A DNA stretch of 64,000 nt from Mesostigma viride (lineage: Eukaryota; Streptophyta; Mesostigmatophyceae; Mesostigmatales; Mesostigmataceae), in assembly GCA_009746045.1 (NCBI GenBank), contig RPFO01000111.1, forward strand, positions 661,301 through 725,300. The letters are read 5' to 3'. Positions 1 through 12,529 of the stretch are shown piece by piece; position 1 is the stretch's first letter, and each line of letters starts with the position of its first letter. The notes below the pieces were generated by a model. That model searched no databases and was not told where the DNA came from. It saw nothing but the letters and a program-made list of their open reading frames with translations. The position numbers and the translations under genes are program-made.

Positions 1-737
1 CGCACCTCCATGACCACCGCCGCTGGTGGAGCAACCCCGCCCTACCCCGGATCGTCAAGCGTGACCTCTTCAAGGTCGTCATTCTGACGATCCTGACCTA
101 CGGCGCCGAGACGTGGACACTGATGCAGGAGCTGGAGCAACGACTCGACGGCGCCGTCACGAAGATGCTGCGCAAGGCCCTTAACACCCCCTTTGGTTTG
201 CACATTAGTAATGAGGATTTGTACGCTGATTTGCCCTATGTTTCCCACATTATTAGGCACAGGCGCCTGGGCCTAGCCGGGCACCTGGCCCGCACAGATC
301 AGGTAGATACATCAGATAGACTAGCTGGCACCAAGCCCGCCCAGCCTGGGCGATATGTCCTCACCTGGCGTGCCCCCGGCCGCGCGCGGCAGGGCCGCCA
401 CCCGTGGACTTTTCGTGATAGACTCGGCATGGACATGTGCTACACTAGACGTGACGGGCTCACCCCCGGGCAGCCTCCTGGTTTGTCTGTAATATGGAGG
501 CAGATGGTGCGCAAGGATAGATGGCAAGTAGTGATGAAGGAGACCACCCCCAAGCCTGTGGGGGCTCCGCGTGTGACCAAGTATGGCATTCATAGCGATT
601 CGGGCCGCGGTGCCCACACCCCTGTAACTAGGACCTAGATAGCTTATACCATCCATTCCATCCCATGTTCCCCTCCCACTGAGGACTTATGCTCACGTGA
701 CGCAGTCACGTGTCTATTAATTAATTAATTAATTAAT
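1..737 (+). mobile_element. 3' end of a non-LTR retrotransposon (LINE), family A
   Basis: The open frame runs in from the window edge to a stop at 636-638. It reads like the C-terminal end of a LINE reverse-transcriptase protein: the motif LTYGAETWTL, then MLRKAL, then a segment RRLGLAGHLARTDQV. It is followed by about 100 bp of 3' UTR with the palindromic motif CACGTGACGCAGTCACGTG near 685 and a TTAA-repeat tail ending near 737. The catalytic domains lie outside the window, so it cannot be said whether this copy is full length. Related sequence occurs inverted at 40530-40800 and in a relative at 42900-43060. Confidence 0.75.
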
Positions 738-819
738 GGCCCAAAGAGGTGAGAGGGGAAATGAGTATCAGCGAATCCCAAATAAAGGTGGCCACACACA
801 CGTGTGGAGGTGACAGGTG

Positions 820-1340
820 AAAGGCTAATAGGGCGCGTTATTGGACCAGGGAAGCCAGTGGACCTGAGTCATGTCGCCGTGAGGCATAATGGTGAATACC
901 TGATTACGGCCCAGTAGATCATGAAAAAGCTGGAGCGGGCTGGGCTTGTCGTTATCGGGCCCTGGGTCCCACACCCTGTGTTGTTCCTGAGCCAACATCC
1001 AGTAGCGGCGCATAGCCGCATTCCATAGGTATACAAAGCGCCGGACTACGCCGCCGCGGGTATACTCCTCGCGGACATTAAAGACTGTCTCGTTGCGTAT
1101 GGTCCAGATCGCGTATAGCATAGTCATGGTGCGTAGCCATATCCATTCTGCTTGGGAATCTGAAAGCTCGGTCCCTGGTGTGCCAGCAATACCGAAAATG
1201 ATGGTACGCACGCTAATTGGGAGATTGGGTGGCGATGCCGTCCATGCGGCCCAGATGTTAACGAGCCACGTCCAAACCCCTGGGAGGTTACAGAAAAGGA
1301 ACCTGTGCTCAATGGTTTCACTAGGGTGCGTGCAGCGTGT
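820..1340 (-). mobile_element. LINE reverse-transcriptase C-terminal remnant
   Basis: Read on the minus strand, the frame contains CTHPSETIEHRFLFC, the pattern of the zinc-binding region that follows the reverse-transcriptase domain of many plant and algal LINEs. It continues with WTWLVNIWAAW and AIWTIRNETVF and stops near 825. No upstream polymerase domain is present. A TTAA-rich stretch at 715-737 and microsatellites at 1340-1500 flank it. It is a dead fragment, distinct from the one at 1-737. Confidence 0.6.
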
Positions 1341-1510
1341 TGTTCTTGTTCTTGTTCTTGTTCTTGTTGTTGGTTCCCACGCCGCGGAAGTTAGTTAGTT
1401 AGTTAGTTGAATCCCACGCCGCGGAAGTTGTTGTTGTTGTTTGGAATAAACGTACACCTATTTACCTGGAAGTTGTTGTTGTTGTTGTTGTGTCCCACGC
1501 CGCGGAAGTG
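1340..1510. repeat. Cluster of microsatellites separated by a repeated 16-18 bp motif
   Basis: A (TTCTTG)n tract, an (AGTT)n tract and two (GTT)n tracts lie in series. The motif TCCCACGCCGCGGAAGT occurs three times (about 1375, 1412 and 1493). The first two copies are directly followed by a microsatellite. Confidence 0.8.
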
Positions 1511-3979
1511 CAGCAGAGATTCTATATTTGCCGAGGGCCGGATAGAACGGTTGCGTGTACGGAACTGGTTTCAGGAACGCCCCCGTACCTGTGCTAGTCG
1601 AGTTTGCAGGTGGGGAGTTGTGAACCGCCGCGCCGGGCGAGAACGATTTTTCGAATTTATCAACGATCACAAGCGTCTGCCCTTGCAACGCTTGCCTCAT
1701 AATTAGCCGGCCATGCCGATTTGCAGTCGCCAGCCGGTCAGTAGTGGTGAAAGAATATTTGGACTAAAAAAGAATCGCGGGCTTATTGCGCCTGAAGAAG
1801 AAGAAAGCCAAAGGCGCACTAGAACAAGCCTTTGGAGCCGCAGTTTACCATGGATCGCGCAAGGTCAGGAACGACGAAAATCAACTGTAGAATTGACGTC
1901 GACAGCTAGGTTCCTAGTGATCGGTTTCCCGACGAAATGGACTATTAGTGTACAGAATTACGTCAAAAAACTTCTGCTTTCAGTGCTCACCGGTTTCCCG
2001 CCACTCTCCATGCCAGGCTACAGCCAGGCTTTCACGCTTGAAGTTGCCGCACAGGCCTTTCTTCGCAACAGTACCCTAATTTAAGGCGGGAAAAAGCTTG
2101 TCGTTACGTGAAATGTCCATGAGCGTTCGCGAGGGTGCGCCTTGCACCTGCGTCCTGCTGGTGCCGGTCTGATGACGGACCTGGGCAGACAGAAAAGGTC
2201 CCCGCCAGCGGCCTGACGAGTGACGACTTGACGACGCGACGTCTCGACGACCATGATGGCAGGATTCCGTTGTAAAATCACGCTGCGCGCTGCGGTACAA
2301 TAATGTAATTATCGTGGCCAGGCACGTGGAAGAAACACCGAATTTCTTGGGTTATTGATTCGACGCATAGTGTACCTGCGCGGCGCCAGCTCCGAATTAT
2401 TGCCAGCGCACGATTGCAAGCCCTGCGCAAGCTGGTAACTTTTATCTGACACGTTTCCGCGTGGTCGTGTGCAATTGCTTACAATCATTGCTTTCATGGT
2501 TACTTACCTAATCACATCCGCAACTGCCACTGTCGAATTTCTCAGTGTCTTGTTTCAAAATGCCCCGGCGTTTGCCAGCTAGCGCTTGCAGTTTCCTTAG
2601 TTTGCTGGCTAGAGTTATCCGTGTGCACGAAGCTGTTCAGGCGAGTAGGCTCAGTTCTGGCCTTCCTTTGAGGATGGCCTTACTGCCAGGCTTTCCGAGC
2701 CCATCGCAGTTTGCAAGCAACAGCATCTATTGACGCCGTGTTTAAAACGTTAATGGTTTGTGGGATAATGTTTTGTCGCGGATGCATGCACTAATTTCCC
2801 TGTCTCAGTACTGTCGGCTGTCGCTTTAATATTTGCCAACTCTCACGCGATCGCTTGGGGAAACATTATTTTGGAGCCATATGGCGCTAATAAGTGCTTG
2901 TCGGCGGGGCATCGGCGATTACGGCATGCCTGCTTTTCCCACGGCTATTGTTTGTATATATGGGAGCTACACTCCCGTTTAGCATGAGGCTTTTCTACCC
3001 CTTTCACGCGTTCTTAATTAGTAGTTGCCACCAGAAGCTGGATGGACATTGGCGCCCTTCACCTGCTTGCAATTGGCATGTTTGCCACTTCATTACTGCA
3101 CAATAATGCTGCTAGTAAGGGCTGATGGTCTCCGGGCATGTGCAACCCGATGTTTCTGCTTGTGGAGATCAGGGTAAAGGGAGATGCGTATGCAGGAAAA
3201 GGCAGTTTCAGATTTGCCTGTCGCCACTAGCTGGCAACCGCTGGTTGACTGTGATTGGCTGGGTGTAGTGGAGACTAGGGGATGCAGGCGGTCATGCATT
3301 GTGTTCTTGGATGATGTGTGTTGTAAAAAACGTATGAACTGGTATGTTGGCAATTAGTGGCCACTGGCCAGTGGGGGATATGTCTCCCCTTCGGGACAAA
3401 GATGCTGCATTGTTTTCTTTGCGTGTAGAGGCGCAGACTCAATCGATAGAGAGGAAGCACTGCTTGTAGCACAGTAGTTTAAAGCTCAGCTTCACATCAT
3501 GGAGATAGTGGGATTATTTGATGAATTCAAGTGAATTCAAAGGGGATTTCTGGCTGGCTGGAGCTCTGGTTTAAGGCTAGTCGATCTTGTAGGAAACATG
3601 CTGCATTCCTGGCAACACCGGACTAACAATTGGCCTTTCTTGTGGTTTTCTGAATGAAAACTGTTCTATACCTGGCAGCCGGACGAAAATGGCTTGACCC
3701 ATGGGCATCATATATCCGTGAGCTGGCCAGTGGTTTACGACTGGACCACAGCTGCTGCAAGCTTCAACAGTCTCTGTGCTATACATTTTTAAGATCAGGC
3801 TCTATGGATTGACGGTCTAGAAGAGGAATCCCTGGATACCGCTGCGTTCCAAGGGCAGTGCGGACACGGAGCACTGCAGAGAACGGCTGCTGCTTACATT
3901 ACCCACCAGCTCACAGCTGGCTGGTAAACTTTGTTCGTGAGGCAAAAGTCATCATACGACTATCTCTTGGCCCCCGAGT
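1511..3979. other. Intergenic DNA, no gene recognised
   Basis: Only short unconvincing frames occur here. None resembles a known protein and no splice-consistent chain was found. The last part (about 3500-3979) should contain the promoter and 5' UTR of the secreted-protein gene that begins at 3980. Confidence 0.5.
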
Positions 3980-6900
3980 ATGGCCGCGAAAGCAATCCTT
4001 ATACTGGCATCTGTCCTGGCCGCCATTGCTGGGCTCGCGGATGCTGCCACGCTCACGTACTACCGTGAGTATGGCGCGTTCATGGTGACAAGAACCGATT
4101 GGCGAGCCGTGTTGAATTTTCCCCAGTTCAATGGGACCTTGGGTGTTCTCCTGTGGGTCAGAGTGGAGATGCTTGGTGAGGTTTCTGGTACGGTTTGGTT
4201 CGAGAACTTTGTGGCTGACCACCGCACTGTCACCCTCGGGGTTGGTGCTGAGATTACCTTGAGATACCCGGTTAACTCGGGCTTTGGTCAGCTCGGCGTT
4301 GTGCGGCCAACCACGTCCGTCAACTTGACCGCTTCTGAGTCTATGCTGGGTTATGACGGCGTTACGGATTTTGCCGGACGTTCTGGCAGGGTCTTCCCCA
4401 ACCTGACGGGTTCCGCTTTTTTTCGTAGTGAGGATACTACTAGTTTCAGTCGCGAAATATTTGCATTCATGGGTACCGGCGAGGCTGCCTTGCCGGCCTT
4501 TGCCATGGACATCACGTTGACGGACAACATCATTGGTGAATCTGGAATGAGTGCATCTCAAGTACGAGCCAAGATCGGGGTCAATGTGACCTACTACTAC
4601 AAGCCCTATGACGGTTAGTTCTGACAGTCAACTTTGGAAGCAACGCAGTGTAGCTGGCATGTCATGCATGTGGCCCATCATATATTGTGGCTCGCTTTCT
4701 CGCCGTGGTAGCTGTGGTTTGCGTTGTGCCTTTTAATGCAGCAGATCATCAATGAGACAACCAGCATAGTCTGTACATGGACTGTTTCTGCACTGAGGGC
4801 ACCTTTTAACCTCATGCTACTGGCTGGTTTAACAAAAAAATGTGGCTTTAGGTGAGCATGCTGGGCAATGCAGTACGTCCACGCCTGACATGGTGCAAGC
4901 TTATGGCTTTTAGTGACCGCTGCTAATCTTGCAATTCATCGGGGGGGGGGGGAATAGGGCGAATTTAGGCATATTGGTGAATACTTATCATCAAAGAGCG
5001 ATGGGAGAAGGGGAGGCAAAGCTACTCCACATAATGGAGCATCGTCAGATATGGGGTGTTGCTGAGTAAATCTAGGATATCTCGCTAGGGCCTTGTAAAA
5101 ATGGATACCTTCCTATATCTCCATGTATGGAGTAAAGGGCGCCCATTCCTTGTGGTTGTGCCCCTGAATCTCTGGACGTACGTGTCAACAAGTCTTGGGT
5201 GCTGTTTTGCTAATATCCTGGTTGTGGTCGCACACCCACTTGCTGGTCCACATGACTGCTCATGCCACAGTGCTTGTGTATCTGTATGTAAAATGCCATA
5301 CCCCCAATTTGATGTCCACCATCCCCACTGCCGCCTGGGTCAGGCTGCACAAGTTTGTCAGTTATCCAAAGAATGGAGGACCTTGAATTCCGCCTGCAGT
5401 ACGCACGAAGGGTCCGGTCTGGAGGAATATGCACGAGTGAATTTTCGTTCCCTGTTGAAGGGCCCAATCGTAGTGGACAGAATTCTGATGGCCCCCCGTG
5501 CCCCAACATGACCGTCTGCAGCATGGGGGGTGCATCCTCCCTCTGCTGTCCTTGCCTGGAAAAACTGCTGCCAGTTTTGGAAACAAACGAGTCCATTTTA
5601 GACTGGAAATTCCTGTTATCAGCCGGCTGCAGGTCTATCTTTGGATGCAATCTGGATAGATATGTTCAGCTGTTCATCCAGTGCGGGTACGAGGCCAGGG
5701 CGAACGCGCTGCTATCGGCCGTTGGGGGAGCCTCCCCTTCCCCTCCTACCGCATCCCCGCCGCCGCCAACGACGATGACGCCGGTGCCGCCGCCACCGCC
5801 ACCGTTGCCACCACCTGGTCAGTATCCATGCAACACAATGGCTCGGACATGTAAGTTTCCTCCATTGTTTATTTTATTTTATTTTGGCTGCATGCGTTTT
5901 TCGTGGAATTATCAACTCGGTATCTGTCTCTACGGCTTCGCAAGGCAACCCCTTTTTAATGCCTAAAAGTTGCTATCCCTCTTGGAAACATCTGTGCCAG
6001 CTGCTGTAGATGTAATAATTTTTACTAATTTGTCCATGTCCGCCTTCAGGATGTTGACTATTCGGCAGCCATTAGTGCCCTGTGCATCACCCTTGCTCTC
6101 AGCACTTCACACCTCCTCAAACCGGTCACCGATGGCGATTCTCAGGGCATCCAATCCTGTGTCTGGGAAAGGGTGTGCTGCACAGTATGCAGGTGTTTTA
6201 TTCCAGGATGCATCATGATGTCATGCAGCCCGATCTAGATTCTCCTTGCCTTCATCCACACCCACCACGTTGTTGCGTAACACGATCGATGTCTGCCACC
6301 GCGTTTACGTGTCATGAATGTGCGGCTCTCTTCTTCCCCCAGCAGATACCTCCACGGCGTGTGCCGACGCGGACTATGACCTCTCCGCCGACCTGATCAA
6401 CACCATCCACGGAGACCCCGCCTGCCAGTCCCCCGGCTACCTGCACAACGGCACCACCGGGTGCCCAAGCGCCACCTGCGGTGTGGGCCCGTTGGATCGG
6501 CCCTGCTGTCCGTGTCTCCAGAAGCTCATGCTGGCGTTCCAAACATCACGCTCTGCTTCCGGTGTGCTCAACCTGCAAGTGTTGGCGGACTGTCGGTCAC
6601 TGGTGGTCGGGGGTTGCTCCGTGCGGGCCTATCTGGATGCCATGAAGGCGTGCACAGGGGTGAATGCAAGCAGCTCTCCAAGCCTTACCAGCGGGGTTGC
6701 TGCTTTGGAGGCCATCATAGGTGCGTGAGTAAATTGTGAGCATGGGACTATCGCTTCGAAAGCTTATAAAATAAAGCTCATAAAGCGCCTCTGACCAGTC
6801 ATGGATAGCATTTGCAAGCATGAGTTATTTTACGTTGGCTTCCCATGCTTGGATATGCAGAGCATGACTGCCTAGTACATCATCTAAAGCATATCATGGG

Positions 6901-9900
6901 TATTAGGGATCTGGGTAGGCTATATTGCGCATGTCAAAGCATTCACCACATCCACATTGACGCTACTCGCAAGCAAGACCTATGGCCTGTTGCACGCTTT
7001 TGTTGCAGCTTTTTCTATTTTTTCTAAACTGTAGGTTGCACTGGGTGGGGTGGGGTGGGGTGGGGTGGGGTGGGGTGGGGTGGGGTGGGGTGGGGTGGGG
7101 TGGGGTGGGGGGGGTGGGGTGGGGTGGGGTGGGGTGGGGTGGGGTGGGGTGGGTGGGATGGGATGGGATGGGATGGGATGGGATGGGATGGGATGGGATG
7201 GGATGGGATGGGATGGGATGGGATGGGATGGGATGGGATGGGATGGGATGGGATGGGATGGGATGGGATGGGATGGGATGGGATGGGATTGGATGGGGGG
7301 GGCGGGGCGGGCGGGCGGCGGGGCGGGGCGGGCGGGGCGGGGCGGGGCGGGGGCGGGGCGGGGCGGGGCGGGGCGGGGCGGGGCGGGGCGGGCGGGCGGG
7401 CGGGCGGGGCGGGGCGGGCGGGGCGGGGCGGGGCGGGGCGGGGCGGGGCGGGGCGGGGCGGGGCGGGGCGGGGCGGGGCGGGGGGGCGGGGCGGGCGGGC
7501 GGGGCGGGGCGGGGCGGGGCGGGGCGGGGGGGCGGGGCGGGGCGGGGCGGGGCGGGGCGGGGCGGGGCGGGGCGGGCGGGGCGGGGCGGGGCGGGGCGGG
7601 GCGGGGCGGGCGGGCGGGGCGGGGGGGCGGGGCGGGGGGGGGGGGGGGGGGGAGGGGAGGGGAGGGAGGGGAGGGAGGGGGGGAGGGGAGGGGAGGGGAG
7701 GGGGGGGAGGGGAGGGAGGGGAGGGAGGGGGGAGGGAGGGGAGGGGAGGGGAGGGGAGGGGAGGGAGGGGAGGGGAGGGAGGGAGGGGAGGGGAGGGAGA
7801 GGGGAGGGGAGGGGAGGGGAGGGAAGGGAAGGGAAGAGGGGGGGGGAGGGATCCATTAGATCTTTTCACGAATGTGTTGAAAAATAAATTTAGACATTTA
7901 ATAACAATTCGTGCCATCTGCACTTTCGCTTATGATCTATTTTCAGCCATAGTCTGCCATTATGCCATGAGTCTTTTACTGGTGTACTTGACCATTCCCT
8001 TTGTTTCCATTGTATTTCTTCAGGCTTCATCGGGCTGAGAACAATATCTCTTTGGAAGTGTTTGATTTATGGTCATGTTGTAATGCCCGCTGAATCCCAT
8101 TCAGGCGATATCTTTTTCCAAGACCTATATTTTGGCGTTATGTCGGTGTAACGTTCGTCCTGGCATACATATGCCACTTTTCCACCCATCATCCCCAAGA
8201 GATGTGCAAACTGATATCCTTGATATTATGGTAGTATTGCTGTTACTTGAATACGATTTTTATGCAATACGCAATGAATACAACTTATTTTATATACATG
8301 TCCTGCCCTGCAGCCGGCGGCTTCCTCAACCCCCGCACGCTGGCCTACAGCGAGCGTGGCTTTGGAGGCGTCCCCGCCAACCCTGCCCTGGCCATGGGGC
8401 CCAGCCACCTCATGACCGTCGTGCGGTCCTCATTCGGACGCGCATTCTACCGGGTGTACATCAGAGAGCCCTGGCTGCAGGTCAAGCAGTCTTTCTTAAC
8501 CCAGTACCACCGCTCCAACACCATCTGCCGGACAGGCCCCTTTGTGGGCGCCCCCAACACCCTGTACGACCACCTGGCCGACCGCTGGCTGATCATGGAG
8601 CTGGCGCGTAATGCCACGGGTGGCTACTTCCTGTGCCTCATCCTCTCGATTACGAACATACCCTATGGCCTACTCTACCGCGGATATGCCATCGCGCTGC
8701 CCAGCCACCCGGGTGAGATCGCCTTTTCCATCATGCCCGATGCCTACTACATGGGTACCAGTGAGAACCCCCCGGCGGTGTATGCATTGGACCGGACACG
8801 GTACCTAGCCGGTAGCGCGGTACGACCAATGGTAAGGCTGCAGGTGCCAGAATTAAAAGGTCTCACACTGCAGGGACTGATGCCGGGGCACCTGGCTGGG
8901 AGCCCCCGGGCGGGGTCTTCCTGTGGAGTGTTTGCCCGCCCGGTGGATGACGAGCTGCATTCTCAGTCGCCAGACGCTTCCGCGGATTTCATGGAGGTGT
9001 GGGAATTGTGCCCCAGTTTCGAGAATGCAACTGCAGCTAAGCTGACTCGGCTGGCTAACCTGAGGGTATCAGAGTTTGATGCTAGCATCTGCGGCAGCAG
9101 CGCGGATGCCCCTTGTTTCGCGCAGCCGGGGAGCGCCACGCGGTTGACCAGCTACCACGCCGGCATGCCGTCACGGCTGGTTTATCGCAGCTTTGACGAC
9201 CGCGAGTCGTTGCTGGCAACATTCACGGTGGACGGGGGGAACGACAAGGTGCGTACAGGAGGGCATGTAACATGGCATGCAGGTACACAACGACCTGGTG
9301 TGCACGCTGAATCAATGCAATGCACACAATGACACTATTAATTACTGAGTACAGGAGGTGGGACGTGATGTTTGCACATGTAAGCCGCGAGTTAGTGCAG
9401 ACACAAAAGCGCAATATTTCTCAAGTGCCTCGCAAGCAACTCTGTGGCAGACTCTGTATACTACTGCTTGCATCAAGACTATCGGCCATTTAGCTTGTAC
9501 CTCTGGTAGCACGGTGCATGATGTACTCACAATCAGCTCCGCATTCCTGTTAATCAAGCCGGTGATGAATTGTAGCCTGATCACTGCATTCAAGAAATAC
9601 TCCCTGCACCCTCATGCATTGTCTAGACCATCCTTTATACCTAGTTCACTTTATCCATGCTGCCTTTCAACCTTCCTGCAGGGCGCTGTCATGTGGGTGG
9701 AGCTGCGCCGCACTCTCAACGCGTCCACTGGCGCGCTGGGTCCCTGGGAAACCGTTCAGGACGGCACCACCCCCTCCGACGGCAAGACCCGCTGGCTACC
9801 CAGCGCCGCCATGGACCGGTCGGGAGACATTGCCCTTGGCTACTCGCTGGTGGACGCCGGCAATAGCATCTTCCCAAGCCTGTACTATACTGGCCGAGGC

Positions 9901-10645
9901 CCTGCGGCGGCCAACGGGACCATGCCCAGCCCAGAGACGCTGCTGGTGGCCGGCACGGCCGCATCTGCCTCGTCCAGCTTTGGTGGCCGCAGCGCCATGG
10001 TGGTGGACCCCGTGGACGGTTGCGGGTTCTATTTCCTGGGACCTTGGGAGACGACGGCGAGCCGGTCGGCGACGTACCTGGGTGGTGTCGAATTTGCACG
10101 GTGTGCAGGTGAGTGGGCTTATCTTTCTTGTGGCAGCCTTGACCATGCGATGACCTGAGTGACCATGCGAGTATAAGGATGCAGGAGTGCGGGGTTGCCA
10201 GTGTAGTGGACGTGACAATGCACCTGGCGATATGGCAAATGGCATACTGGAGGATACCCCCCCTAGTTGGGAGTAAACTGAACTGGAAGATAAGGGATGT
10301 GGCTGTCTTGCAGCCATTATTTTTGCTGATATGGTATGGCTTCTCGTATATGATGTAGGTAATGCTGCACAAGGCACAGGGACCATGCATGGGAACTCTC
10401 AACTTGCGCTCGCTGCTTGGTTGCTAACGTGGCAGGGACAGCATTCTTTGCACTCTACGCCCCATCAATCATCACCCCTCAATGCAGACTCGGCCGAGTG
10501 CTTGCTGGACACCGACTGCGATGACAGCCAGTTCTGCACGCTGGAGAAGTGCCGCGACGGCAGCTGTGTGAGCGAGGCCGACCCTCTGCTATGCAAATAC
10601 GGAGAGATCTGCGACGAGGTGGCGGACGTTTGCAGGGCACCTTAG
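3980..10645 (+). CDS. Secreted mosaic protein: choice-of-anchor-E-like domain, two Cys-rich domains, bacterial-type extracellular domain
   Basis: Proposed exons: 3980-4613, 5362-5817, 6343-6720, 8314-9248, 9682-10108, 10488-10645, giving about 995 residues. Introns are GT-AG and the phases match (1,1,1,0,1). Residues 1-22 are a signal peptide ending ADA. Residues 23-211 (LPQF/GTL-like start, [16 protein letters not shown]-like core, final VTYYYKP) resemble the bacterial choice-of-anchor E domain. Exons 2 and 3 each encode a cysteine-rich unit with a CCPCLxKL core; exon 2 ends in a Pro-rich linker (about 331-363). Exons 4 and 5 resemble a long domain found in secreted bacterial proteins ([41 protein letters not shown]). 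The last exon is a six-plus-cysteine tail ([12 protein letters not shown]). An alternative end is the TAG right after residue 212, which would make exon 1 a separate gene; matching phases favour one gene. Likely an extracellular-matrix or wall protein; its function is unknown. Confidence 0.72.
7042..7850 (+). repeat. G-rich pentanucleotide tract in four successive blocks
   Basis: Lies in intron 3 of the secreted-protein gene. The blocks are (TGGGG)n at about 7042-7152, (TGGGA)n to about 7292, (CGGGG)n with interruptions to about 7635, and (AGGGG)n to about 7850. The G-rich strand is the transcribed-sense strand, so the pre-mRNA could form many G-quadruplexes. The long open frames across it come from the repeat and are not genes. 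Confidence 0.95.
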
Positions 10646-10824
10646 TAGGGTGTAGGCCTTGGATGCGCAGTGCCACCTTAACCAAGGTTTGATGGCGGTG
10701 CCGAGCATATTGTCGAGGCAAGCAACGAATCGTACAACGAAATGCTGCCAAGCGCTGGGACGCGAAAAACGCGAAAACCCAACGTAGCTCTAGCAGGCAT
10801 GATGGAGACGATCTTTGGTTTGTT

Positions 10825-10925
10825 TCAACATGTTATTATTATTATTATTATTCAATGAGAAGCATAGTACTCCGTGACATGCCCCTGCGCATGGCACGCA
10901 CTTAGCAAGTACTTACTTAGCAGGA
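10825..10925 (+). repeat. Short dispersed element (SINE-like), copy 1
   Basis: An (ATT)n run is followed by AATGAGA, then ATAGTACTCCGTGACATG, a CGCATGGCACGC segment and AAGTACTTACTTA. The same order recurs at 13690-13820 and 47448-47575. Confidence 0.6.
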
Positions 10926-11127
10926 ATCGAACTAGGGCCTATGGCATATGCTTATTCATGCATATGTTTCTTCAAACAAACACTGCAGTGCAGTTTAGAT
11001 GTGTATGTGTCGGACGTCTGTCTAGATGTGTGGTGGGAAGCTAGCATATTTTATTAGATTATCTTGGTTTGCTCTTCACTTATACATTGCATTGCATTAA
11101 ATTAAATTAAGGGGACGGGACACCCCC

Positions 11128-11151
11128 GAATTTTTTGGCGCCAAAAAATTC
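11128..11151. promoter_or_regulatory. 24-bp perfect palindrome containing an E2F-type site
   Basis: A perfect inverted repeat centred on TTTTGGCGCCAAAA, which carries the E2F/DP consensus TTTGGCGC on both strands. No gene was recognised immediately downstream, so it may be a promoter of an unseen gene or a chance hairpin. Confidence 0.4.
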
Positions 11152-12529
11152 GCGCCGGAGCCGAAGGTCACAAATTTCACGTGCACGGTGCGCGCACCCC
11201 TTGCGGAAGTGGCCATGGCGACTGCGTTCAGGCGAAACTACCACACTAGGGCAGGCGAAATGCAAAAATTTTACTCGAATCTAGAAGGAGATGAGTTTAT
11301 GATGTTAGTTTTTGGCGGAAATCAGCTGGTTTACAATATCGCTGTTGTTTTTTTATGCCATCGGCATGGGGGGTAATCTGAATTTTTTGGTCGCGCGGAA
11401 TGAAATAGAATTCATGATAGCGGCTGTAAAATAGCGGTTTTGGGGCTGTTCTGACCTTGAAGCAGGCATTAATATCGGTTGCATCGAATTCTAAACCGAG
11501 CTGGTGCTTTTTGCCAGATTTTCGGCCATTATCGGTAAGTAATTGTTCAGACCTGCGCAGTGCGTGTCTGACCTGTCCATGGAAGAACGGCTGTTGTTGC
11601 GCGCCTGGGCGAGGGATTTACGAGGGCAAGGTACAGATTTGTCGCGAACGTTATCTGCTATCGGTGCTTTCTTCTATGAGCTCATCGTTCGAGGTTTTTT
11701 GCGTTCTTTTTGGGCAGTTTCCGCCAGCTAGCTCGCCGTCGCTTGCCGTTGTGTTGTCGAATACCTGGCAGCTTTAGATTGTTTTCGTTGATGTCGTGAT
11801 CAGGGCCGCTTCAGTCGCAGCCTATAGCTCTTCGGGAAGGTATAAGGCATTTCATAAAACGTGTTCTGGCAAGGATGTTGTGCGTATGGACGCTTCTTGT
11901 TGTTTGAGAGTGACGCACCCTCTCCTCACAGGCCGCAGCGGCATCACAGCGCTCATGCGGTGAAGGGCCGCCAATGGTTTCTTTGCATTTTATCGTGCAG
12001 GGATGGAAGTGTTATAGTGATGATGATGTTGGAGATATTGCATTTGTGTGACTGCATGTAGATAGCTGGCACCAATGGTTGTTTGAGCTTTCCTTTGTTA
12101 TGATGATGTGACAAGACTACAATGTGCTGAGCCAACCATGGTTGACATGCATGACTGCATGCAAGCTATATATACCATGTTCTTACTTGGTTCCTTGCCC
12201 TCCATAGTCCCAGTTTGTCATCCATGCCGGGGAGGACAGTTTAGGAGGTGTTGTTGTGTTGATTAGCTTGGTTGGCATCAACCTTACACTCTAACCTGGG
12301 AGAAACATAGGAAATGCCGCTTAGGCATGTTAGGGCTACCATCGTCAAGGCTATGCACATATTTACAAGGCTGGCCATGCTGGAGGGATGATGAAGACAT
12401 ATGAGGTGCGTGGCCACCCCTTTGTACTTTGTAAACATACTCTGCATGGTTTTGGTGCATGTTGGATGGCATATTAAGTGGCACTGTGGGGTTACTAACT
12501 TACTGAGTGGTCCTTAGCGCCTTGTCATG

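Noticed and set aside
7042-7152. Telomeric repeat
   Set aside because: TGGGG is not the plant or green-algal telomere unit, and the tract lies inside a gene.
6963-8038. Long open frames of Gly/Trp or Pro/His/Ser-Arg repeats on both strands
   Set aside because: They exist in several frames and both strands at once and follow the pentanucleotide tract; a proposed intron covers them.
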